Below are positions 21,306-34,545 of a stretch of DNA of 64,000 bases, one piece after another. The first letter of the stretch is position 1. Each line of letters opens with the position of its first letter. The stretch is from Thereva unica. Lineage: Eukaryota; Arthropoda; Insecta; Diptera; Therevidae. The position numbers and the translations under genes were made by a program. The stretch spans positions 202,837,804 to 202,901,803 of the forward strand of contig OX465281.1 of NCBI GenBank assembly GCA_949987705.1, read 5' to 3'. A model generated the notes under the pieces. The model worked only from the letters and a program-made list of their open reading frames with translations, did no database searches and was not told the DNA's origin.

Positions 21306-23730
21306 GGATGCACTGTATGCAATTGCGTTGGACTTGCTCTATTTTGGTTCGGAGTCGCGGTATGAAGTATTCTCGTTTTATCAGTTGTTCCACTTTTCTG
21401 GTTGCAAAATGTCCTGAATCATGGGCTTGTCGTATTACTTCCAATTGCATAGACTTTGGAACACAAAGTTGTTTCTCCCCATTCTCCCCTGTTTTGTAAA
21501 GGACTCCTGATTCCAGAAAATAGTCTCCATAAGTTTCTTTCTCCAATATCTTCGTTATAACATTTAACCTTTCATCTTTGCGCTGGGCTTCCTTTATCGA
21601 CTCAGTTATGCTGCAAGCGACCGTCATTACAAGAGGGTTTCGGCTGAGAGCATCAGCATGTCTCATTTGACAGGCACTTCGGTGCTCCAGGACGTAATTG
21701 AATTCCTCCAGTAATAAAGCCCAACCGGCAATTCTTGGTGCTAATTCCTTTTTTGTCATGGTTGATTTGAAAGCTGCGCAATCTGTGATTATTTTAAACC
21801 TAATACCGAGAAGGTAAACACGAAGCTTCTTCAGCGCTGCCACAATGGCCAGAACTTCTAGCTCGTAGCTGCAATAACGTTCCTGAACCGGGGTTGTCTT
21901 CTTGCTGAAATAAAACACAGGATGAAGTTTCATATCTTCCATATCCCTCTGCAACAAAACGGCTCCAAATCCATGTTTCGACGCGTCTGTATGTAACTCG
22001 GTTTCTGCTTCGGGTCGATATATCCTCAGTACTGGCTGCGAAATTAAGGCTAGTTTGAGTTTTTCATAAGCTTCATTTTGTTCCTTGTCCCACTGAAAAC
22101 TTCTTTTTCCTCGCAACAGGTCGCTTAAAGGCCTCGCCGTAACCGAATAATTTGGAATGAATTTTCGGAAATACCCTGTCAGTCCCAAGAAGCTCTGTAC
22201 CATCTTGATGTTTCTAGGAATTGGGAATCTTCTCACTGCTACAATCTTCGTTTGAGAAGGCTTGATCTGCCCGTCATGAATCTCGTAACCTAGGTATTCA
22301 ATTGTGTCGCAGAGAAACTGACATTTACTCCATTTAATCATAAGGCCATGTTCAGAGGCCACTTCAAGTACACGACGTAATCGATTAAGACAGTCTTTTT
22401 CATTGCTTCCGGGAATTATTAAATCGTCCATGTATACCATTACATACTTTTCTGAAATCAGTTTTTGAAAGACGTTGTTTATGAATCTTTGGAAGACTGC
22501 TGGTGCATTGCATAGTCCAAACGGGGTCCGCAGAAATTCGTAATGGCCAGCTGGGGTAACGAACGCGGTGTACTTTATACTATCTTCTGCTACCGGGACA
22601 TGGAAAAAACCATTGGCCAAGTCGAGAGTGGTGAACACCTTTGCTATGTGGAGTTCATCGATTTGGTCCTCAATCAAGGGAAGGGGGTACCTGTCCTTGA
22701 TAATTTCCCTATTTAGTCTACGATAATCGATGCAGAGTCTTTTTGATCCATCCTTTTTGTTTACCAGCACAATGGGGCTAGCAAAATCAGACTCGCTTGG
22801 TCGAATAATGCCCTCATATAGCCATTGGTTAAGCTGCTCATCAACAATCTTTTTTTCGTATTGGGATAATCTGCGTGGATACTGACATATTGGAGTTTCA
22901 TCTTTCAAATTTATTTTCATTTTTATCTTCGATTCTTTCGTTTTCGCTGGCTCGTAGTTCCGCACTATTGCACGAACTTCCGTCGTAAATTTAGGGTTTC
23001 CAATAACTAGATTTTCCAATTCATTCACGTTAATATTCAAACAGGCTAGGAATTCCTCTTCCAGTTTTTTCACTTTGACTTCATTTTCTTTAATTGTAAT
23101 TTGTGTCCCCCGTAAAATGTCATTACCCACTATCATTTTTAAAAATGTGAAGTGCTCTGGGACCACGTGAATAGTAGTGGAAAAGGAGTCGTCATCGATT
23201 TTTATTACCGATTCAAAGGAGCCTAGCGTTTTAAAGGTAATTGTGGATACACCCTGTACTTCAATGGATGTACTATTTATTGGCGGAGATCCTATTCTTT
23301 CATATTCGTCGCGGCGCAATAAAGTAACGTCACTACCCGTATCTATAAGAGCTACTACATCTTTTCCGTTGAGGTTGACGGTTTTAAACGGCCCTTTTCC
23401 ATTGACTGTGTTGGCTGTATGACTGGACTGTTTCGACTTTTTTAAAGGACAGTTATCTGACCTGTGTCCAAACTGATTGCAATTAAAGCACTTCATGCCT
23501 TTAGACTTGCAGGGACATCTACTAGACCTATGCCCTTTATTACCACAGCTAAAGCACCTGAGTTTGGTTTTCTCGAATTTCTCCGCATTGTTACTATTTG
23601 ATTTTGGAGTATCGGAAACTTGTTGGTAAAGGTCGAGTTTGGTTTTTAATTCTGAATAAGTAGTCGCGCCCAAAAGCAAAATTTTATTTGATGATGTATC
23701 TTTAATACCCTGTACAACATACTGAATCAT
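21244..23730 (-). CDS. Gypsy Gag tail, protease, reverse transcriptase, RNase H, integrase zinc domain
   Basis: 828 codons. In order: end of the capsid; two CCHC knuckles (residues 59-72 and 81-94); protease with ALIDTGSDVTLL (127-138); reverse transcriptase (about 305-490) with catalytic YMDD at 433-436; RNase H (about 545-690, HTDASKHGFGAVLL); and the HHCC integrase domain (about 770-815, ending CIQC). The Met at 23730 is not the natural start: the capsid sequence continues upstream in this frame (ANIEEKAMIQYVV) while the gag ORF ends in another frame 4 bp away. Confidence 0.92.
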   Translation of the reverse strand: MIQYVVQGIKDTSSNKILLLGATTYSELKTKLDLYQQVSDTPKSNSNNAEKFEKTKLRCFSCGNKGHRSSRCPCKSKGMKCFNCNQFGHRSDNCPLKKSKQSSHTANTVNGKGPFKTVNLNGKDVVALIDTGSDVTLLRRDEYERIGSPPINSTSIEVQGVSTITFKTLGSFESVIKIDDDSFSTTIHVVPEHFTFLKMIVGNDILRGTQITIKENEVKVKKLEEEFLACLNINVNELENLVIGNPKFTTEVRAIVRNYEPAKTKESKIKMKINLKDETPICQYPRRLSQYEKKIVDEQLNQWLYEGIIRPSESDFASPIVLVNKKDGSKRLCIDYRRLNREIIKDRYPLPLIEDQIDELHIAKVFTTLDLANGFFHVPVAEDSIKYTAFVTPAGHYEFLRTPFGLCNAPAVFQRFINNVFQKLISEKYVMVYMDDLIIPGSNEKDCLNRLRRVLEVASEHGLMIKWSKCQFLCDTIEYLGYEIHDGQIKPSQTKIVAVRRFPIPRNIKMVQSFLGLTGYFRKFIPNYSVTARPLSDLLRGKRSFQWDKEQNEAYEKLKLALISQPVLRIYRPEAETELHTDASKHGFGAVLLQRDMEDMKLHPVFYFSKKTTPVQERYCSYELEVLAIVAALKKLRVYLLGIRFKIITDCAAFKSTMTKKELAPRIAGWALLLEEFNYVLEHRSACQMRHADALSRNPLVMTVACSITESIKEAQRKDERLNVITKILEKETYGDYFLESGVLYKTGENGEKQLCVPKSMQLEVIRQAHDSGHFATRKVEQLIKREYFIPRLRTKIEQVQRNCIQCILAEKKAGKQEGFLHTIPKGD

Positions 23731-24362
23731 TGCCTTCTCTTCAATATTTGCCCTAGCAGCTCTCTATGCACATCTGCACTGTTATAATCTTTTGAAAATT
23801 CTTCTAACAAAAAGTCTTTTAACTCGTCCCAAGAATTTATATCGCTCCGCGACCGAAGCGCTAATTTAGCTGTACCGACTAATAATTTACGCGCGTGCAC
23901 CAGCTTCTCTAATGGGCTCCAATTGAATAGCCGTGACATCTTGTCTACTTCTTCACACCACCTTTTTATTGGGTAACTGTCATTCCCGCTAAATTCAGGT
24001 AAAGTTCCTGAAACCTCTTTAAAGGGAACCGAACTAACACTACGATCCACCGATTTTTTTAAAGCGTCTATTTCTGATTTTAATAGAGATATCTCCCGGT
24101 TTTTTAAGGAAAGTTCGTTCGCGCGCAGTCTATCTAATTCGCAACGATGTTGTCTAATAATTTCATCGCGACGTCTTACTTCTTCATCTTTTTCCTCGAG
24201 CCTGGTAACTAAGGATTCAATGCTCACCTCTTCCCTTCGAGTACTCTCGAGGTACCTTTGCCTATTTTTTGGCATAATTACACGCGAATAGAAGCTATCC
24301 TTTTCAAAATTCCGAAAATTTAATTTAAAATATATCAAAATACCGCATAAAAAGGAAGTCAA
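23727..24362 (-). CDS. Gypsy Gag, N-terminal part
   Basis: 211 codons; the likely start is the internal Met at about residue 30 (MPKNRQRYLE). A long charged coiled coil (about 45-105) is followed by a capsid-like region (LPEFSGNDSYPIKRWCEEV, then LEEFSKDYNSADVHREL). The frame stops at LKRRQ just where the Pol frame resumes. Compared with related capsids, some 20-25 residues seem missing between HREL and ANIEEK, so an internal deletion rather than programmed frameshifting may explain the frame change. Confidence 0.82.
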   Translation of the reverse strand: MTSFLCGILIYFKLNFRNFEKDSFYSRVIMPKNRQRYLESTRREEVSIESLVTRLEEKDEEVRRRDEIIRQHRCELDRLRANELSLKNREISLLKSEIDALKKSVDRSVSSVPFKEVSGTLPEFSGNDSYPIKRWCEEVDKMSRLFNWSPLEKLVHARKLLVGTAKLALRSRSDINSWDELKDFLLEEFSKDYNSADVHRELLGQILKRRQ

Positions 24363-24363
24363 T

Positions 24364-24654
24364 GTTCATAAAAGTTCCGATATCACTCTTATTTTTACGA
24401 AATAATATATCAAATAGAATTCAAAATATATCAAAATGCCTCACCAAAAAATAATTCAATGTTCATAAAAGTTCCGATATCACTCTTATTTTTACGAAAT
24501 AATATATCAAATAGAATTCAAAATATATCAAAATGCCTCACCAAAAAATAATTCAATGTTCATAAAAGTTCCGATATCACTCTTATTTTTACGAAATAAT
24601 ATATCAAATAGAATTCAAAATATATCAAAATGCCTCACCAGAAAATAATTCAAT
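24364..24654. repeat. 97-bp tandem repeat, three copies, in the gypsy leader
   Basis: Copies start at 24364, 24461 and 24558 (GTTCATAAAAGTTCCGATAT...) and are nearly identical. They lie just upstream of the gag start, in the untranslated leader. Confidence 0.93.
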
Positions 24655-25267
24655 GTTCGATCACAATTGAGTTCTCATATTTTTGACATTTCGCAATAAA
24701 TTCCTATTGTGAATCCGTTTTTACAGTCTTTGGTTTCACCGCTTTTGTATAATTTTTTTCTCGCCTCACTTATGCCAGAACTTTTGTCTGAGAATTTTTT
24801 TTTTGTCTAAGTTATGCTAAAACGGGAAAGCTTTAATCACTTTTATTCATGAAGATAACTCGGTACCAATTTCCAGTTATCCAGGGTTTAAATTTAGTTA
24901 ACTTACCCAGAAAGCTGGTACGGTTATAAAAATTAGATTACTTAACTAGCTTTTCTTCCCTCGGTCGTTCTCTTTCCGCGATGATCCTAATTTTGGATTC
25001 TTTACGGTATCTTCCTGTCCCGTTACTGCTCGACGGCGTGAAAAAGGCTCTATTAGCTCCAAAATGTACTTTTCCAGGAACCTTTTAACTGTCTTCCTTT
25101 TCTGGCAAATTTTTAGTGTAATTGCACTAAAAAACACTCGTAACACTGGTTTTAGATTCTTGGGCAGCTTATGTTATCCAGGTAGCCTGATGTTTCAATG
25201 CCGCCGGCGCGTGTTATTTTTTTTCTTTCGACTCACAATCTAATTTCGCGATTACTATTACAGCAGC

Positions 25268-25285
25268 ATCCCACTTCCGACACCA
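25268..25285 (-). promoter_or_regulatory. Gypsy primer-binding site
   Basis: TGGTGTCGGAAGTGGGAT on minus, 4 nt after the 5' LTR, starting with the expected TGG complementary to a tRNA 3' CCA. The tRNA was not identified. Confidence 0.7.
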
Positions 25286-25289
25286 CTTT

Positions 25290-25505
25290 TGTAGGAAAAT
25301 GACTGAAACACGTTTTGTTAATTCAAATTACACATTTATTGAAAATTTGGGTCCGTTCACGCCGGCGGTCATCCAGAGAAGAAGAATAAAGCCCGTCTTT
25401 TCTCCAGTTTTGCTTTTCCTCTTCGCTCGTGTAGACTTCCTTCGGTGTTGCCACGTATGTTTTCAATTGGAGAATTAGCCGAAATATTAGCCGAAATCCG
25501 ATCCT
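25290..25505 (-). repeat. Gypsy 5' LTR
   Basis: 216 bp matching the 3' LTR with one substitution (A/G); the outermost three bases of the LTR are missing or replaced at the TA-rich junction. Confidence 0.92.
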
Positions 25506-25520
25506 TTATATGTATATATA

Positions 25521-27082
25521 CTAGCTGGAACCCGGTGCGCCTCGCTGCACAAATAAGCCAATAGTATGGCGTGCGCCAAAACAATTGGGAATCTCAAAAT
25601 CGATGGGCACTGAGAGTCTCAAATCCCGGGATGCAAGTACATTCGTAAAGAAAAGTGTAACTCCGTTCGTTTAAAAACCCAAATCACTTGCTCATTTATA
25701 TCCCTAATCACAATTCAGCGGTCTCACTGCCACTCTTGTCGTGGTCAGATGCTATGAGGGAGTGTTTTTGCCCGTAAATGAATTTCGAAGAAGAAATTAC
25801 AATGCACGTCCGCTTGAACTTTATCCATACACGAAATTTTAATGGGTGTGAAATTGTCAGTTCGCCGCCTGTGTTTATATTTCCAATTCTTTTGGTACGC
25901 GCTATAGCTTCCGTTTATTTTGCAGTTGAGGTGATAAGAATTTTAATATACAGTAGGAGCCATTTTCGTATTTTTGATTCCGAATAATATCGATGCTATC
26001 GATTGAAATTTCGCTATTTGAAACGACCAAAAGTTGGTTTTTTCAATACTGTTCCATAGATGTGATGCTTTCAAGCATGCATCCGTTCAGCTCATTTGCA
26101 GGCTTTGATCGAAGTATACCAGGCAAAGTTGAGCAAGTAGTGTCAGAGCGCCTACCATGGATTAGGTTTTCCTCGGAAATCTTGAAAAGCCCTGTCATGC
26201 GCTTCGACCTATTTTTTATAGGCCATGGTGCATTCGCTCCAAAATAATAATTTTGCACGGATGTGGCAATACGGGAGTTTTTACTGATGTTACATGTAGG
26301 TGTTTCTCTCTGGTTCAAATTCAATAGGAACTTGGGTGCTCAATACACTAAACATCCACCATCAAGTAGCGTTGATGCAATTCCCGATGATGTCACACTT
26401 CACACTATGAATGGAGACAGTTAATACGTTCAATAAGCAACGTTTGGCAACATTGGGCGAACTTTTCAAACATTTAACGGCATGATAAAGAGTAATTTTT
26501 CCGTAAGAAATATGAAAAAAAATATGTCCCATGCAAAATTATTGTATGTTGAAAAATCAAGCACCTTGAAATCTATGCAAATTTCCAGGTACCATAGCTC
26601 AAAAAGAAAAAGCGACGAACATCTGATTATTGAATTTGTCGTCTTTTTGGTTTCGAGACCTTTCATTTAAGCCATACATTGCTAAAATCAGGCACATGCA
26701 GCCGAAGTTACTTCAATCCAAGTTCAGAGAACCGCGTCCTTCGCGATAAATCTGATTTTTTCAACAAAATTGTACGGCAACTATCCGTAAATAAACTCCG
26801 ATCGATCTGAAACTTTGGAAATCGTATTTTTTTCGGAAAAAAACCAAAACAAAATGGATCTGACTTCTTTAGCAGAAATTTGAAGAGTACCTCCCATACA
26901 AAAGTTTCGGATTTTTCTATATCAGTACACTACAGCTACCCGAAGGTTTCGAGATAGCCTATATGTTATTCTGAAGTATGAGCTATATTATTGTAAAGTT
27001 TCATTAAAATCTATTCAGTAGTTTTTGCTTGAAAGAGTAACAAACATCCATACAAACATTCGCGTTTATAATATTAGTAAGA
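25521..27082 (-). mobile_element. Non-autonomous Helitron-like element A
   Basis: Minus-strand 5' end TCTTACTAATATTATAAACG at 27082 and 3' end GGGTTCCAGCTAG at 25521, with A and T as flanking bases. The 5' region shares the TACTAATATTATAAA start of the other Helitrons. The interior has no helicase; short ORFs are not conserved. Confidence 0.7.
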
Positions 27083-28198
<1,116 letters not shown>

Positions 28199-28457
28199 GA
28201 GATGGTGGTAATGTGGCCCCCTACTTTGTTTTTGAGGCCTCATTTAAAAAATGCTGCACTTATAAATAAAGTAAGTACGTTATAGTGTTCCTTACTCATT
28301 TGCTTATGCATCCCTTACTGTAGAGTAAATCAAATTACCACAGAAAGATTCAAAAACTTATTTATTCTCAAAAGTAAAAAATTCATAATCTGACATCAAG
28401 TGAGGGTAAAATGGCACCCTGGGGGCCATATTAACTATATTGAACTTTAATGAAACT

Positions 28458-28970
28458 TTAACGGCAAAAATCACAAATATAATATTCGCCTTCAGGGCCT
28501 GCACAGGCAGTATGAGCCCATAAATTGCAATATTGACACTGAATCCACTCCTCACCATGTCTGTCACTAGAATAATTGGTTTCGCAAAATAGGCAGCTCG
28601 TATCTAAACTTTCAGGCATCCTATCTGAATTGACTTGATCGTCATATTCAGAGTCACTTTCTACGACTGCGTCACTTTCAGAGCTACTGCTGGATGTACT
28701 GACTTTCTGACGTCGATTAGCATTGTTGTCGCTGCCCATTCTACCTTGACAACATCCAAGACCGCATCCACGGCCTCTTCCCCGTCCACGGCCTGGTCCG
28801 CGTCTCTCTCTATGGCCTCGTCCACGAGTCTCAGCTAAGCGCAAAGATTCAGTTAACTGATTTTTATAAGGTGATGATGTGATCACTTTTGCTGTTGTAG
28901 ATTTCCTTCCACGATTAGAAGCCCTAGTTTTGGCCACAAGGATGGGATGAATTTCTTCCGGTAGAATCAA
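28458..28970 (-). pseudogene. C-terminal PHD-like end of a pogo-type transposase
   Basis: 170 codons with no natural start. An Arg/Gly-rich stretch (RGRGHRERRGPGRGRGRGRG) is followed by a Ser/Asp-rich linker and a zinc-binding module: CLFCETNY, WIQCQYCNLWAHTACAG and YYICDFC, spaced as in the C-terminal PHD-like fingers of insect pogo-like transposases. The catalytic domain is absent. The frame continues upstream to the retroposon insertion at 29018-29093. Confidence 0.7.
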
Positions 28971-29017
28971 ACCAGTCGGAGTGTCTTGTACTGCTGTACT
29001 CGTTCCCGGGGCATCTT

Positions 29018-29093
29018 CTATGTGCCCCTTAATCCCTCGTGGGACATAGGGCGGAAACAGTTGCCCTCCAGCGGACTCTGTTTTGCGCGACAG
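29018..29093 (-). mobile_element. 76-bp retroposon (LINE 3' end) with 13-bp target duplication
   Basis: The insert, read on minus from CTGTCGCGCAAAACAGAG to the conserved GGGATTAAGG, is the extreme 3' coding end of a LINE (AQNRVRWRATVSALC then stop). It is flanked by perfect copies of CCCGGGGCATCTT at 29005-29017 and 29094-29106. The same 3' end recurs at 54739-54833. Confidence 0.88.
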
Positions 29094-29118
29094 CCCGGGG
29101 CATCTTGGTCAGCAACAA

Positions 29119-29222
29119 CACTTGTACGTTGATTGTCTGGACAGCTTCAATTGCCTTTTTCATTTGATCAAGATCCCATGTTTTCCTTTTCTTTGTAGAT
29201 GGGATTAGCAGACTGAGTCGAG
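29119..29222 (-). pseudogene. N-terminal helix-turn-helix start of the pogo-type transposase
   Basis: From the Met at 29222 the frame begins MPRLSLLIPSTKKRKTWDLD then QMKKAIEAVQT, the conserved N-terminal start of psq/pogo HTH proteins. Homology ends within about 35 residues, where the internal deletion removed the rest. Confidence 0.65.
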
Positions 29223-29702
29223 GCATCTCAAAACGAAATTCAAAAAAATATAGCAACGATATGTCGCTCATACATGTTGTATGACCCCCGGGACCATAAT
29301 AGGAACAATGTAAGGGGGTCAAATTACAAGTATTGCAGAATATATAACCAAGTCAAAATACACATATTTATCAAATGTTTTTGTACAATTACCTTCAAAA
29401 TCGAATAAGAAAACGTTTGCTACACACAATGTCGAAATCACAAAACGCAAAACTTAATTTTTACCACAAAAAATGAATAAAACGCAGAGCGATTTTAATT
29501 GTTTGTAAATTGCGTGTTTCGATTGACTCAAACAACAAAAGATTGAAACTCCATCTCACAGATTTGTTGGTTACTATTCGATAGCCGCCAAAAAAGCTCC
29601 GCGTTGCAAGCAAATTATACTACTACATTGCGTGTTTCTAAATTGTAAATATATAAGGGGGTCAATATACCTGCAGGGGCCACATTACCACCATATCTCC
29701 TC

Positions 29703-29724
29703 TATATATATATATATATATATA
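29703..29724. repeat. (TA)n microsatellite
   Basis: About 22 bp of TA between the pogo-like element and the palindromic element. Confidence 0.95.
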
Positions 29725-29725
29725 C

Positions 29726-30883
<1,158 letters not shown>

Positions 30884-31741
30884 TAATACTGAAGAAAGCA
30901 TTACAATCAGCCGAAGTTTTAAAGAACAATGTGGAATTCCGAGGATAATTGCTGCAATAGACGGATCTCATATCCCAATTCGCCCTCCTACTGACGGCTA
31001 CAGAGATTTTATTAATAGGAAATTCTGGCCTTCTTATGTTTTGCAGGCGATTGTAGACAATAAATTAAGGTACGTCTAAAACAATATTTTACACAAGGTT
31101 TTTACATTATCTTCTTATATTTAGATATTAGTTGCAAGTATATTAGTTGCAAGTATCCAGGCAGAGATATTAGTTGCAAGTATCCAGGGAGCGCACACGA
31201 TGCAGCTCTATTTAAAGGATCGGGAATTTATAGGAATCATCGACTAATTATTCCTCTGGTATAATTTTTTATAGTACGTGTTTAACTGAAATTTTTATAT
31301 TTTGTCTTTCTTCAGGACACTAAAAGTAGTATGGGCGAGGACATTCCATATTTAATTGTTGGAGATCCAGCTTATCCTTTACAGGACTGGCTCATCAAAG
31401 GATACAGTGGAGTTTTATCTCCAGAAGAAGAAAATTTTAATAGGCAACTAAACAGAGCGAGAGTTGATGTTGAAATAGCATTTGGTAGACTACAATCCAG
31501 ATGGAGAATACTTGCAAAACAAATGGATTTGTATTACCAATTCGCCCCCAAAGTAGTTGCAGCGTGTTGTATCCTGCACAACATAGTAGAAGATTGTGGG
31601 ATTGCTCCTCCTTACTGCACAATAGCCGAGGGCACTGGTAGTATACTCCAACAACCAAATGCTGAACCAATTGATATTCCTCATGCCGGAAATAATGCCC
31701 AAATTTATAGGCAAGCACTATGTTCATATCTGAATCAATAA

Positions 31742-32166
31742 ATATATTTTATATTTGCATATTTCTGTTGTTATTTTAAAAGGGTTATTTTTGTAACTTT
31801 ACAAAGATTCAATATCCAAGAACTTGTGAATATATTTCAAAGGTATGGTAAATAAAAAATATTATAAAAAAATAAAAAAATTAACAAATTCAGTCATTTC
31901 AATAATGCTTAAACAGAGAATATATAAATAAAATATATGGTATAAAATTAAACAAAAAATAACATAAATATTGCGAATTCATTCAAAGCAACTTAATTAA
32001 ATAAAAAATTCAAAACGATTAGATAATTCATAGACTTCACAAAAAATAAATTAAAAAAAGGAAAAAAAATGTTTTTAATTGTTAAAATTCAGAAAATTTT
32101 GAAACTCTTGTGCACAGTTAGCTCTTTGCGGCAGAGTTAAATAGTTACTTTTTGTATCAAATTGTC
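31742..32166. other. Harbinger 3' flank between its two genes
   Basis: AT-rich with TAATAAATA just after the transposase stop. No ORF or repeat recognised. Confidence 0.5.
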
Positions 32167-34545
32167 TTTTTTTTTTTTTTTTTTATGTGAAAGTCTAAGC
32201 TCAGGTGTCACCCTTTGTACTACCAGTCCGCCATGTCGTACACGTCAACGTCGGGTGTCTGGTAGTAAGCTTAGCTCGAAGCATAGAGAAAGAATAAAAA
32301 GATTAAAGGGAGTCTGGGGGATACATGAGGAGGTGGAGATGAACCTTGCGTTTAAACTCTTGGGTGTTATATGAGTTTGGGAAAACTGACTGTGGAAGGT
32401 TGTTCCACAGTCGAGTTGTTCTCGAAAAGAACGAATTACTAAACTGGTGTGTGCGCGAAAATAAGGGCTGTAGATAGTGAGGATGAGCCGAATGGGCAAG
32501 TCTTGTGTTGCGGGAAAAACATCGCCGTGAAGGCAGGAGATTATATATTTCGGTGGAACAGTCGTTATGGTAGATGCGGTAGAATTTTACCAGGGCTGCT
32601 ACATTCCTGCGGTGACTTAGTGAGTCAATTTTGGAGCAAATGACGTCGTCGCCAATGAGTTGGAGAGCGCGGTTCTGCACCTTGTCCAGCCACGCTAAGA
32701 TGGTACTCGGTGCCCCTGCCCAGAGATATGAGTTGAATTCGAGGCGGGGCCGAATGTAGGATTTGTATATTATAGCCCTGGCCGACGGCGGAAGGAGGAA
32801 TTTGCATCTTTTAAGGAATCCCAAGCATTGAGATGCTTGTTTAGCGATTTGGAATATGTGATTACTCCATCGCAGATCTTCAGTTAAAGTTATGCCCAGG
32901 ATATTGAGGGATGGTTCAGCCATCAGTTCTAGACTGTCCACTTTAATGGGAGGGATTGGGGAGCGCGTTTTCATAGAGAAGAGACAGTATTTTGTTTTCT
33001 GTGCGTTGAATTCAACTTGATTCATGAGGCCCCAATCAAGAATCAATTTTATGTCCCTGTTGATTGAAGTGGACATAAGTTCACGATCAAGCAGACAAGG
33101 TCTGGCCCGTGCTTGTCTTGCTTTATCAAAGCTATACGAGTAACGCAAAGTACTGTCATCAGCGAAGCTGTGAAGGGAGTTGGATGGAATTGAGAGCAGG
33201 TCATTTATAAAAACTAGGAAGAGAGCTGGTGATAGAATAGAGCCCTGGGGAACACCTGCAGAGATGGAGTGGGGATTAGATTCAACGCCGTCCAATACTA
33301 CCTTGATTGAGCGGTCGGAAAGGAAACTCTCAATCCAATTCTTTAGAAGAAGGTCAATGCCAATAGCATGGAGTTTACTCAATAGAGCGGGGTGCCATAC
33401 TCTATCAAAGGCCTTGGAGATATCGAGAGCTACCAGGCCGGATTCACCAAAGCGATGAATGTTTTGGTAGAGGTGTTCAGTTAGGCATACAAGGAGGTCG
33501 CCAGTAGATCTTTTCGATCTAAAGCCGTACTGCTTGTCATCCAATATTTGGTTGCGTTCAAGATATTCCATAAGCCTTCTGTTTATTAGTGTCTCCATGG
33601 TTTTGGAGAGGATAGAGGTGATTGCTATTGGGCGGTAGTTAGAGGGGTCGCTGAGATCACCTTTTTTCGGTATAGGCTGAACATGAGCCAGTTTCCAGGA
33701 GTCAGGGAAAACTCCGGAGAAGTAAGAAAGGGCGAAGAGTTTGCGCAGAGGTTTAGCCAAAGGTGAAGCGCATTTTTTAAGAACCATAGGGGGAATTTTA
33801 TCAGGGCCAGTGGATTTATTGGGATCGAGCTCCTTGAGACACTTGAACACTTCACGAGTTCTGAAGAAAACTCTGCCCATTGAGTGAGCAGAACCCTCTA
33901 CAATGGGGGGTTGCACGGCAGTATCAGGCAAGGAAGAATTGGAGGCAAACAGAGATGCGAGTAAGTCAGCCTTGGATTTGCTTTCTGTTAATACCTTCCC
34001 ATCGTGAATGAAGGGAGGAGACGACGATGAGTTAAAATTTTTCCTGATGGAGGTTACCAAGGACCAGAAGTTTTTACTGCCAGCAGAGGTGTTAATGAGT
34101 TTGTTTCTTAACCTGTCATCGAAGGAGGCTTTGGTTTGCTTGATGGTGGTTTTGCAGACATTTCTCAACCTGATGTACTCACGTCGGGATGAATCGCTCA
34201 GGGAATGCCTGAACTCTCTATAGGCGGTTTCTTTGGCTTTAATCGCGTTCATACATTCTTGATTAAACCATCCATGCGGCCTTGGCTTAATGGATTTGGT
34301 AGAATGGGGAATGAATAAACGCATTCCTGCCAATATGATTTTTGAGATGCAGAGAGCGGAAAAGTTGGCGTCGCGATTCACAAAACAGAGGTCCCAGTCA
34401 GCGGCTTGGAAGAAGCGAATAAGCCCCAACCAATTGGCTTTCCCATAATGCCACACAGTTCTTCTAGGAGCTGGTATGGTTGAGACGGATGATTGGTATG
34501 GGAAGCTTGCGCTGACCAGGCAGTGGTCTGAGCTGCCCAGAGGTA
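32167..34545 (-). mobile_element. 5'-truncated LINE with poly(A) tail, inserted in the Harbinger Myb gene
   Basis: A 19-bp T run at 32167-32185 (poly(A) on minus) marks the 3' end; the 3' UTR lies at 32186-32302. LINE sequence begins close to 34545 within the last part of the endonuclease domain. Its 3' end is shared with 58919-59026, and a decayed copy of its C-terminus is at 36420-36970. No target duplication was found. Confidence 0.82.

Larger units (their letters stand above)
19580..25505 (-). mobile_element. Ty3/gypsy-type LTR retrotransposon, young copy
   Basis: Two direct LTRs (19580-19798 and 25290-25505) enclose gag (23727-24362), pol (21244-23730) and integrase (20334-21305), all on minus. 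The LTRs differ at one of 216 aligned sites, so the insertion is recent. A primer-binding site follows the 5' LTR, and a 97-bp tandem repeat lies in the leader. Gag and Pol carry small lesions. It landed in the (TA)n tract; flanks are TA-rich on both sides. Confidence 0.93.

Noticed and set aside
21263..21499. Plus-strand ORFs at 21263-21499 and 23177-23422
   Set aside because: Antisense of the gypsy pol frame; no domain.
33180..33458. Plus-strand ORFs across 32449-34223
   Set aside because: Opposite-strand shadows of the LINE reverse transcriptase.
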